Source: Sandaracinus sp.
GTDB taxonomy: Bacteria; Myxococcota_A; Polyangia; Polyangiales; Houyiibacteriaceae
Assembly (NCBI GenBank): GCA_020633125.1
Contig: JACKEH010000015.1
Location: 12,549 to 76,548, forward strand
Reading direction: 5' to 3'
Length of the DNA stretch: 64,000 nucleotides
Shown piece after piece: positions 54,269 through 61,404 of this stretch. Numbering within the stretch: position 1 is the first letter of the stretch; every line of letters starts with the position of its first letter. A program made the position numbers and the translations under genes. The notes under the pieces were generated by a model. The model was not told where the DNA came from. It saw only the letters and a program-made list of their open reading frames with translations, and did no database searches.

Positions 54269-55168
54269 ATGAGGGGTGTTGTGCGAGCCACCGTGCTCGT
54301 GATGGTCGCGATGTTGGGGTGCGGCGGTGGCCGCGAGTCGTCTTGGGAGACGACCCCGGATCAGCCCGCCGTGCAGACGACCGAGGAAGAGCGCACGTCG
54401 CTCTCTCAGCAAGCCGCCGAGGCGTGGGCTGGCCGCGACGAAGAGGCGAACATTCGCCGCGCCGTCGAGCTCTACGGACAGTTGAACTCGGCCGAGCCGA
54501 ACAATGCCGAGCACGCCGTCTGGCTCTCGCGCGCGAACTACTTCTTGGCGGACTGCCACCTCTCCTTCGACGAAGCGAAGAAGGAAGAGATGATGTCGAC
54601 GTACGACGCCGGCACCCGTGCCGCCGAACGTGCGCTCGTCGCGCTCTCGAGCGATTTCGCGGACCGCATGCGGGCCGGAACGCGCATCGAAGAGGCGGTC
54701 GAGGTGCTCGACGCGTCGGCGGTTCCCGCGCTCTACTGGCGCGCGTCGAACCTCGGCAAGTGGGCCTCAGCCGACGGCTTCGCCACGCTCTTGTCCTACA
54801 AGGACGAGATTCGCGCGGTCATGGGTCGCTGCCTCGAGCTCGACCGTGAGTTCTTCTACTACGGCCCCGACCGCTACTTCGGTGTGTTCTACGGCCGCGC
54901 GCCGAGCTTCGCGGGCGGTGACGTCGCGCGCAGCCGCGAGCACTTCGAGACCTCGCTTCGGCACCACCCGAACTACTTCGCGACCCGCGTGCTCATGGCG
55001 CAGGACTACGCGACGAAGGCGCAGGATCGTGCGGTCTTCGAGGAGCAGCTCAACACCGTCATCAACGGCGACCCCGAGGCCGCCGGACCGGAGCTCGGCC
55101 CCGAGAACCGTTGCGAGCAGCGCAAGGCCCGCAACCTGATCACCCAGGCCGACGACCTCTTCGAGTGA
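54269..55168 (+). CDS. TRAP transporter-associated TPR lipoprotein (TatT-like)
   Basis: The 299-residue lipoprotein begins MRGVVRATVLVMVAMLGC (Cys about 18) and is all-helical with TPR-like hairpins (IRRAVELYGQLNSAEPNN, then DVARSREHFETSLRHHPN). The segments VPALYWRASNLGKWA and YYGPDRYFGVFYGRAPSF match the TatT family, trimeric TPR proteins that accompany a TRAP solute receptor in Treponema. The next gene encodes such a receptor, which supports the call. AAGGGAGG precedes the ATG. A long hairpin terminator separates the two genes. Confidence 0.87.
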   Translation: MRGVVRATVLVMVAMLGCGGGRESSWETTPDQPAVQTTEEERTSLSQQAAEAWAGRDEEANIRRAVELYGQLNSAEPNNAEHAVWLSRANYFLADCHLSFDEAKKEEMMSTYDAGTRAAERALVALSSDFADRMRAGTRIEEAVEVLDASAVPALYWRASNLGKWASADGFATLLSYKDEIRAVMGRCLELDREFFYYGPDRYFGVFYGRAPSFAGGDVARSREHFETSLRHHPNYFATRVLMAQDYATKAQDRAVFEEQLNTVINGDPEAAGPELGPENRCEQRKARNLITQADDLFE

Positions 55169-55220
55169 GCGCGCCCTCCACGAGTGAGGCTGGCGCGTGA
55201 GCTCGGAGGACTGAATATCG

Positions 55221-55282
55221 AGGGCCCCTCGTTCGTCCCGCGCCGTCGTCGGTGCGACGAGCGTCGGGCCCTTTCGTTTTTT
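55221..55282 (+). terminator. Long hairpin terminator between the TRAP genes
   Basis: AGGGCCCCTCGTTCGTC (from 55221) and GACGAGCGTCGGGCCCT (to 55272) can pair over about 14 of 17 positions; TTTCGTTTTTT follows. The receptor gene downstream therefore probably has its own promoter. Confidence 0.65.
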
Positions 55283-55356
55283 CGCTGGTGGTAGGACTAG
55301 GTCTCATCCGGGATGGTGGGACAAGACGGCGGAACGCCGTGGGAATGGAGCTGAGC

Positions 55357-56382
55357 ATGGGGAACAAACGAATCGCGCTGTGGGCGACGGGAGTGTCGGC
55401 GTTGCTCTGCGCCGCCGTCGTCTTCTTCGGCGTCACCGGACAGCCCGCCGGTGCCCAAGAGACGATCGAGATGAAGATCGCCACGGTCGCGCCGGAAGGC
55501 ACACCGTGGGAGAAGCAGCTCCGCAAGGTGCGCCGCTACGTCGAGGAGCAGAGCGGCAACCGCGTGCGCGTGAAGATGTTCATGGGTGGCAGCCTCGGTG
55601 GTGAAAAGGCGCTCGTGCGCCGCACCGCGCAGGGCAGCATCCAATGCTTCGGCGGATCGACGGCGGCGCTCGGCTCGCTCGTTCCGGAGCTGAACGTCAT
55701 CGAGGCGCCCTACCTCTTCAACGACGCGGCGCAGGCGGATGCGGCGCTCGATCGCCCCGAGGTCATCCAGCAGGTGACCGAGCTGGTCGAAGGCCGCGGC
55801 TTCAAGTTCGCGTTCTGGGCCGAGAACGGGTTCCGCAGCTGGTTCACGAAGGAGCGTCCGATTCGGACGCCGGCGGATCTGCGAGGGCTTCGCATGCGCT
55901 CGCAGGAAGCCGAGGTCCACCTCGCGACCTACCGCGCGCTCGGGGCCTCGCCGGTTCCCATCGACGTCACGAACGTGCTCACGAGCTTGCAGACGAACGT
56001 CGTGGACGGCTTCGACAACACGCCACTCTTCGCGTTCGCGACGAGCTGGTACCAGGCTGCGGGACACTTCACCGTCAGCGAGCACAGCTACCAGCCGGGC
56101 ATCATCGTCTACTCCAAGCGGTGGTTCGACGGCTTGCCGGCCGACGTGCAGCAGATCCTCACGAACATCCCGCGGGAGATGGTGCTCGAGGGCCGGACGA
56201 GCGTTCGCCAGATGGACCCGATCCTGATCCGCAACCTCGAGCGCTACGGCATTCAGGTGCATCGCCCGAGCGCGGCGGAGAAGGCGGCGTTCGCGCAAGC
56301 GACGCGCAGCGTGCCGGACGCGGTCGCGCGTGGTGCGGGCGCGAAGGCACGCAACCTCTTGCGTGCGATTCGCGGTCGCTGA
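55357..56382 (+). CDS. TRAP transporter solute receptor (DctP family)
   Basis: The 341-residue periplasmic protein has a signal peptide (IALWATGVSALLCAAVVFFG, cleavage after AGAQ) and a DctP-type fold: IEMKIATVAPEGTPWEKQ at the start, GSLGGEKALVRR, ENGFRSWFTKERPIRTPADLRGLRMR (core GLRMRSQEAE, the carboxylate-binding Arg) and VDGFDNTPLF. It likely binds an organic acid or similar ligand. No dctQ or dctM membrane genes are near; the unit is a receptor plus a TatT-like partner. GGAG six bases before the ATG at 55357 decides the start over one at 55345. Confidence 0.9.
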   Translation: MGNKRIALWATGVSALLCAAVVFFGVTGQPAGAQETIEMKIATVAPEGTPWEKQLRKVRRYVEEQSGNRVRVKMFMGGSLGGEKALVRRTAQGSIQCFGGSTAALGSLVPELNVIEAPYLFNDAAQADAALDRPEVIQQVTELVEGRGFKFAFWAENGFRSWFTKERPIRTPADLRGLRMRSQEAEVHLATYRALGASPVPIDVTNVLTSLQTNVVDGFDNTPLFAFATSWYQAAGHFTVSEHSYQPGIIVYSKRWFDGLPADVQQILTNIPREMVLEGRTSVRQMDPILIRNLERYGIQVHRPSAAEKAAFAQATRSVPDAVARGAGAKARNLLRAIRGR

Positions 56383-56422
56383 AGCGGCTACGCAGCTCGC
56401 GGCCAGACCGACGAGCGGAGAG

Positions 56423-56446
56423 AGCGCCCGGCAACGGGCGCTTTTT
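56423..56446 (+). terminator. Intrinsic terminator after the TRAP receptor
   Basis: AGCGCCCG and CGGGCGCT form a perfect 8-bp stem with a GCAA loop followed by TTTTC, 40 bp past the stop. Confidence 0.9.
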
Positions 56447-56504
56447 CGTTCCGTCGCTTCGGGAGAAGCCACCCCGATCGTCGCGGTCGCCGACACGAGC
56501 ACGA

Positions 56505-56612
56505 GGCTCCGCTTCCGCGGGGAGGCGCTCGCTTCACAACGGGGAGGCGCTCGCTTCAGCGGGGAGGCGCTCGCTTCAACGGGCAGGCGCTCGCGTCCGC
56601 GGGCAGGCGCTC
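56505..56612. repeat. Five 20-22 bp tandem repeats at a gene end
   Basis: The unit CGGGGAGGCGCTCGCTTCAA recurs with AGGCGCTC starting at 56523, 56545, 56565, 56585 and 56605. The last unit runs into TCAG, the reverse complement of the probable original stop of the SMI1-type gene at 56611-56613. Confidence 0.85.
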
Positions 56613-57727
56613 AGAACTCGCGGCGAATGTGCAGCAGCTCGTCGATCGGGACGCACACGACCGAGACGGATGAGCGCCGGGTCCAGCAAGAGGTCGTCGT
56701 CGCGCAGCTCGCCGTCGGCGTACGCGCGTTTGGCCTCCGCCCACCACGCGTCGATGTCGGCGCCGCCCGGAAGCACGCTCTCCTTGCGGGGCGGACGCGG
56801 CGACGGCGGGTCTTCGCCGGCTTCGAGCGCTTGCACGATGGCGCTCACGATCGCCTTGTCGCCGCCTTCGGCTTGGCCTTCGAGCTGGTGCACCAGGCGG
56901 AGCCAGGGACCGCCGTCGGCCATGCGGAACGCGATGGGGGCGAGCACCTCGGCCACCCGTCCGGGCTTCGTCTCGCGCTGTTTCCAACGCGCCTTGGGTG
57001 CGCGGCTGCAGAGACGGTCCGCGGCTTCGAACGCCGCTCCGTCGTCCCGAAGCAGCGCCGCGATCTTCAGCGCTTCCCAGTCGCACCAGGGCAGTGGGGG
57101 CACGCAGCGCGCCGCGCGAAGGTACGAGGCGAGCGCGTCTTCCGGGCGACCCGAACGCTTCAGCGCGTGCGCGACCGTGGCGTGCGCGGTCGCCACGTCG
57201 GGCTCGATCGTCGCGTGGCGCTCGCCCGAGCGAAGATACGTGTCGAGGGTGAACTCCTCGCCGAAGTCGGGACTGGTCCACTCGGAGACGCAGACCCGGC
57301 ACCAACCGTCGAAGGTCCGGTACATGAGCCGGTGCTCTTGCAGGTCCTGGAAGTAGTCGACGATGGGCCAGGTGTCGCTCACCGGGCCGGCGCTGCGATC
57401 GAACGCCAGCAGGCTGTCTTCCGGCGTGCGGTGGAAGGGCAGCAGGAGCTCGGTGTCGAGGAAATCCCCCCCGACCGCTTCGGCGTACTCGCGCACGGTG
57501 TGCCCGATGGTTCCGGGCTCGATGCCTGCGGGCAGCAGCTCGCCGGCAGGCAAGGTGCCGCCGTTGAAGCGCGAGAGCAGCAAGCGCAGGTCGGCGGGCA
57601 GCGGACCGCCGAGCATCTGTTCGAGCGCCCCGATGTCGGACGCCGACGCGGGCGGGTTGAGCTTCACGTCGGGGTGGTCCCGGTGTGCCTCGACCCAGCG
57701 GATGAGCTCCCTTACCCCGCGGTGCAC
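56576..57727 (-). CDS. SMI1/KNR4-family protein with a probable 3' frameshift
   Basis: The 383-residue open frame begins with a SMI1/KNR4 domain: SDIGALEQMLGGPLPADLRL, LLSRFNGGTL, and LLAFDRSAGPVSDTWPIVDYF. A helical TPR-like part follows (LKRSGRPEDALASYLRAARC). SMI1 proteins are common immunity or regulatory proteins. Near 56667-56673 the frame seems to be lost: the present end is Arg/Ala-rich and read from the tandem repeat, whereas the alternative frame gives SVVCVPIDELLHIRREF and stops at 56611, which looks like a genuine C-terminus. A short indel, natural or from sequencing, would explain this. Start ATG 57727. Confidence 0.78.
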   Translation of the reverse strand: MHRGVRELIRWVEAHRDHPDVKLNPPASASDIGALEQMLGGPLPADLRLLLSRFNGGTLPAGELLPAGIEPGTIGHTVREYAEAVGGDFLDTELLLPFHRTPEDSLLAFDRSAGPVSDTWPIVDYFQDLQEHRLMYRTFDGWCRVCVSEWTSPDFGEEFTLDTYLRSGERHATIEPDVATAHATVAHALKRSGRPEDALASYLRAARCVPPLPWCDWEALKIAALLRDDGAAFEAADRLCSRAPKARWKQRETKPGRVAEVLAPIAFRMADGGPWLRLVHQLEGQAEGGDKAIVSAIVQALEAGEDPPSPRPPRKESVLPGGADIDAWWAEAKRAYADGELRDDDLLLDPALIRLGRVRPDRRAAAHSPRVLSACPRTRAPAR

Positions 57728-57915
57728 GGGGAGGTTCTACCAAAAAGCGGGCGCGCGAAGCCAGTTGAAGCGAACGCAACCTTCGTGTGGGGTGCGAATC
57801 GGCCGCGAGCGCGACGCTGGCCGGCGTCCTAGGGTCCGTCCGCTTGGATTCACGGCAGGTAGCGAACGTGATGCAAACTCGACAGCGCCCCCGGCCGGGA
57901 TCGTACGATCGCGCC

Positions 57916-59934
57916 GTGCGCCCGTACGTCTTCCTCCTCGTGGGTCTCGTCTCGAACGTGGCCCTCGCCCAGGGTCCCGGCGACGACGCCGATTTCGCTC
58001 GCTACGTCGCGGGCGAAGAGTCGGCGGCGCTCGAAGCCCTGCGGCGCGCCGAGTGGGAGATGTTCCGCAGCGGAACGCCGCTCGTGGACCTCGGGCCGAT
58101 GGCGGTCGGGGTGCCGATGGCGGCGTCGAGCGAAGCACCGCGTGCGCCCGAAGGTCCGGCTCCCGCGGAGCCCTGGCTGGAGGGGCTCTCGCTTCCCGAC
58201 CTTCCTTTGCGTTTTCACGACCAGGTGGTCCGTTATCTCCAATACTTCCGGGAAGATCCGCGCGGTCGTTCGCTCATGACGGCGTGGCTTCGCCGCTCGC
58301 ATCGCTACGGCGCGATGATCGAGCGGACCCTCGAGGAAGAAGGACTGCCGCGTGACCTTCGTTGCGTGGCGATGGCGGAGTCGGGATTCGATCCCACCGT
58401 TCGCTCGCATCGCGGCGCGGTCGGCCTCTGGCAGTTCGTAGCCCGGACGGGTGGCGAGTACGGCCTCCGCCAGGATCGCTGGATCGACGAGCGCATGGAC
58501 CCCGTCGCGTCGACGCGCGCGGCCGCCCGCATGCTCGGGGATCTGCAGCGACGTTTCGGGCGTTGGGAGCTCGCGCTCGCGGCCTACAACATGGGCTACG
58601 GCGCGTTGCTGCGTGCGATTCGCAAGTACAACACCAACGACTATTGGACGCTGGCCGAGCTCGAAGCGGGGTTGCCCTTCGAGACGACCGTGTACGTGTC
58701 GAAGATTCTCGCGTGCTCGGTCGTGATGCGGAACACCGACACGTTCGGCTTCGGGGAGCACGCCCGGGACGAGGCGCACGCGGTGCGCGACTTCACCGTT
58801 CCCGGCGGCACCACGCTCGCGCAGGTCGCGCGTGCGGCGCAGGTCGAGCGAGAGGAGATCGAAGCGCTCAATCCGCATTTGCGCCGTGGCCGTGTCCCGC
58901 CCGGACCGGAGTACGCGGTGCACGTGCCGGCGGCGCAGGCGGACACGTTCGCCGAACGCTGGACGCGCCAACGCCCGACCGATCCGCAGCCGGCGGCGTA
59001 CGCGATGCGCTTCGGTGAAACGCTCGAAGACGTCGCGTATCGCTACCGGACCTCGGAGCGCGAGCTCGTGTCCTTGAACGCGATCGAGGATGGCGAACGC
59101 CTCGGTCTCGGCACCGTGCTCTTGGTGCCGGCGGTGACGCCGCGCGAACGGCCCGTCGAAGAGCGTCCGGTGGTGGTCGTGCCCGAGGCACCTGCGCCGC
59201 GCGCCGATCGGACACGGGTCTTCTACCGCGTCACGTCGCGTGACGAGCTCTCGGAGATCGCGCGATTCTTCCGCGTGACCGTGGACGAGATTCGCCGCTG
59301 GAACCGGGTCGATCCGACGGCCGCGCTTCACGCGGGCCTCGTGCTTCAGATTCACACGCCACGCGCGGTCGACCTCTCGCGGGCGGTCGTGTGGCGCGAG
59401 AACGACGTCGACGTGCTCACGCTCGGCTCGGAGCGTTTCTTCGACGCCCACGAGCGCAGCGTCGGGCGAGTCCGGTTCCGCTACCGCGTCGTCGAAGGCG
59501 ACACCGTCGCGAGCATTGCGCGTCGGTTCGGCCTCTCGGACGGAAGCCTCGCGCGCATCAACCGCTTCGGTCGCCGGACGGACCTGCAAGTCGGCCAAGA
59601 GGTCGTCGTGTACGCCGAAACGGATCGGGTTCCGGCGGCGCTTCGTCGTGCCTTGGGAATCGACACGGCGCCGAGCGAGCCGTCCGTCGCGGAGGCACCG
59701 ACGCCCGCCGAGGCGCCCGAAGCCACCGAGGAGGCCGAGGTCGACCTCGAGGTCGCCGAGAGCGCACCGGCCGAGCTCGACGAAGAAGCCGGCGAAGCGC
59801 GCTCCGACGATTCCGGCGACGAATCCGACGAGGACGAGGGCCCGGTGATCGACGAAGCCGAGGCCGAAGCCGAAGCGCCGACCGAAGCGCCGACCGAGGC
59901 GCCCGTCGCGACCGCCACCCCCCCGGGGTGCTGA
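57916..59934 (+). CDS. mltD: MltD-like membrane-bound lytic transglycosylase
   Basis: The 672-residue protein has a signal peptide (VFLLVGLVSNVALAQ), a goose-lysozyme-like SLT domain with catalytic Glu about 155 (CVAMAESGFDP), GAVGLWQFVARTGGEYGL and LALAAYNMGYG, and three C-terminal LysM-like modules (for example VVEGDTVASIARRFGLSDG), then a 90-residue acidic Glu/Ala/Asp tail ending in Cys. It cuts peptidoglycan to anhydro-muropeptides. I chose the GTG at 57916, directly before the signal peptide; ATG at 57871 would add a long charged segment. No clear ribosome binding site is seen for either. The stop overlaps the moeA start (TGATG). Confidence 0.88.
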   Translation: MRPYVFLLVGLVSNVALAQGPGDDADFARYVAGEESAALEALRRAEWEMFRSGTPLVDLGPMAVGVPMAASSEAPRAPEGPAPAEPWLEGLSLPDLPLRFHDQVVRYLQYFREDPRGRSLMTAWLRRSHRYGAMIERTLEEEGLPRDLRCVAMAESGFDPTVRSHRGAVGLWQFVARTGGEYGLRQDRWIDERMDPVASTRAAARMLGDLQRRFGRWELALAAYNMGYGALLRAIRKYNTNDYWTLAELEAGLPFETTVYVSKILACSVVMRNTDTFGFGEHARDEAHAVRDFTVPGGTTLAQVARAAQVEREEIEALNPHLRRGRVPPGPEYAVHVPAAQADTFAERWTRQRPTDPQPAAYAMRFGETLEDVAYRYRTSERELVSLNAIEDGERLGLGTVLLVPAVTPRERPVEERPVVVVPEAPAPRADRTRVFYRVTSRDELSEIARFFRVTVDEIRRWNRVDPTAALHAGLVLQIHTPRAVDLSRAVVWRENDVDVLTLGSERFFDAHERSVGRVRFRYRVVEGDTVASIARRFGLSDGSLARINRFGRRTDLQVGQEVVVYAETDRVPAALRRALGIDTAPSEPSVAEAPTPAEAPEATEEAEVDLEVAESAPAELDEEAGEARSDDSGDESDEDEGPVIDEAEAEAEAPTEAPTEAPVATATPPGC

Positions 59935-61172
59935 TGCGGACGCTCGACGACGCGATGCGCGAGGTCGTCGCGGCCTTCGCACCGACCGAGACACGACGCG
60001 TTCCGCTCGCGGACGCGCTGGGGCTCGCACTCGCCCAGCCGCTCGACGCATGCCTCGACGCGCCCGCCTTCGACAACTCGGCGATGGATGGCTTCGCGGT
60101 CCGAGCGGCCGACGTCGCGGAGGCGAGCGTCGAGAGCCCGGTCGAGCTTCCGCTCGCGACCGAGTCTCGCGCGGGTGGTCCGTGGCCTTTGCCGCTTCCC
60201 GAAGGCCACGCCGCGCCCATCTTCACCGGCGCGCCCTTGCCCGAAGGCGCGGATGCGATCGTGGTGCGCGAAGACGCCACGCGTGGGGAGGCGCACGTCT
60301 TGCTGCGACACCCTTCCCCGGTTGGCCATCACGTGCGGCGTCGCGGAGAAGATTTGCGCGTCGGCATGCCGCTGGCCGAGGCGGGCGACGTCGTCGACGC
60401 GGGCCTGCTCGCGCTGCTCGCCTCCCAGACCCACGCCGAGGTCGAGGTGCATCGTCGCCCGAAGGTCGCGGTGCTCGTGACCGGCGACGAGCTTCGCGAA
60501 GGCGCGCCCGACGAGCGCGGCACCATCGTCGACAGCAACGGCCCGATGTTGAGCGCGCTGCTTCGCGAGGCCGGCGCCGAACCGATCGTCCTTCCCCGAG
60601 GCCGTGACACGCTCGAGGAGCTGACGGAATCGGTGCGCGCGGGGCTCGAGGGCGCGGATCTGCTGGTGACGACCGGCGGCGTGAGCGTTGGCGATCACGA
60701 TCACGTACGTGCCGCCCTCGAGGCGGCCGGGGTCGAGCTCGCGTTTTGGAAGGTCGCGCTCAAGCCTGGCAAGCCGCTCGTCTTCGGAACACGTGCGGGA
60801 CGAGGCGCGGCCTTGGGGTTGCCCGGCAACCCCGTGTCGGCGTTCGTGACCTTTCACCTCTTCGTGCGGCCGGTGGTCCGCACGCTGCTCGGCGACGCGT
60901 GCCCTTGGCCAGCGCTCCGGCGCGCACGTTTGGCCGAGGCGGTGCAGCACTCGATCGGGCGCACGGAGCTGATTCGTTCGACCGTGGAGATGCGGGACGA
61001 CGGCGAGTGGGTCCGCGCGCTGCCGCGCCAAGGCTCGGGGGCGTTGGCTTCCCTCGGCGCCGCGGAGGCGATGATCGTGCTTCCCGCCGAGACCGCGCGG
61101 CTCGAAACAGGTGACGTGGTCTGGCTCTGGCCACTGCGGGGCGGCGCCGAGCGGCTCCCCACCCTGGCCTGA
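59934..61172 (+). CDS. moeA: Molybdopterin molybdenumtransferase MoeA
   Basis: MoeA inserts molybdate into adenylated molybdopterin. The 412-residue protein shows the expected motifs: APAFDNSAMDGFAVRA, IFTGAPLPEGADAIV, VLVTGDEL, GTIVDSNGPML, LLVTTGGVSVGDHDHV and ALGLPGNPVSAFVTF. The C-terminal domain is complete. The start ATG shares two bases with the stop of the transglycosylase gene, so coupling is likely although the functions differ. No other molybdenum cofactor genes are in the window. Confidence 0.94.
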   Translation: MRTLDDAMREVVAAFAPTETRRVPLADALGLALAQPLDACLDAPAFDNSAMDGFAVRAADVAEASVESPVELPLATESRAGGPWPLPLPEGHAAPIFTGAPLPEGADAIVVREDATRGEAHVLLRHPSPVGHHVRRRGEDLRVGMPLAEAGDVVDAGLLALLASQTHAEVEVHRRPKVAVLVTGDELREGAPDERGTIVDSNGPMLSALLREAGAEPIVLPRGRDTLEELTESVRAGLEGADLLVTTGGVSVGDHDHVRAALEAAGVELAFWKVALKPGKPLVFGTRAGRGAALGLPGNPVSAFVTFHLFVRPVVRTLLGDACPWPALRRARLAEAVQHSIGRTELIRSTVEMRDDGEWVRALPRQGSGALASLGAAEAMIVLPAETARLETGDVVWLWPLRGGAERLPTLA

Positions 61173-61205
61173 AAGAGCCCGCGCGCCGAGCAGGCTGCGA
61201 AAAAC

Positions 61206-61231
61206 CTCGTCGAAAGGGAGATTTCGACGAG
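61206..61231 (+). terminator. Hairpin after moeA
   Basis: CTCGTCGAAA and TTTCGACGAG form a perfect 10-bp stem with a 6-nt loop, 34 bp past the stop. There is no good T run, so it may be a weak terminator or mRNA-stabilising hairpin. Confidence 0.5.
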
Positions 61232-61404
61232 TTCACTCCGGGGTGGAAGCTCCGGACCGCTCGCGCGTTGGCATGCCGATCCCAAGGGTGGTCGCCGGTC
61301 ATCCGTCGTATGCTGGTCGGCGTCTGGAAACCTTCGTGGGGTCTCGGACGTCTAGGAGTCACTTCCAGTCGCCTTCGACGTCCCCCACCGAGCCGAACCA
61401 CCGA

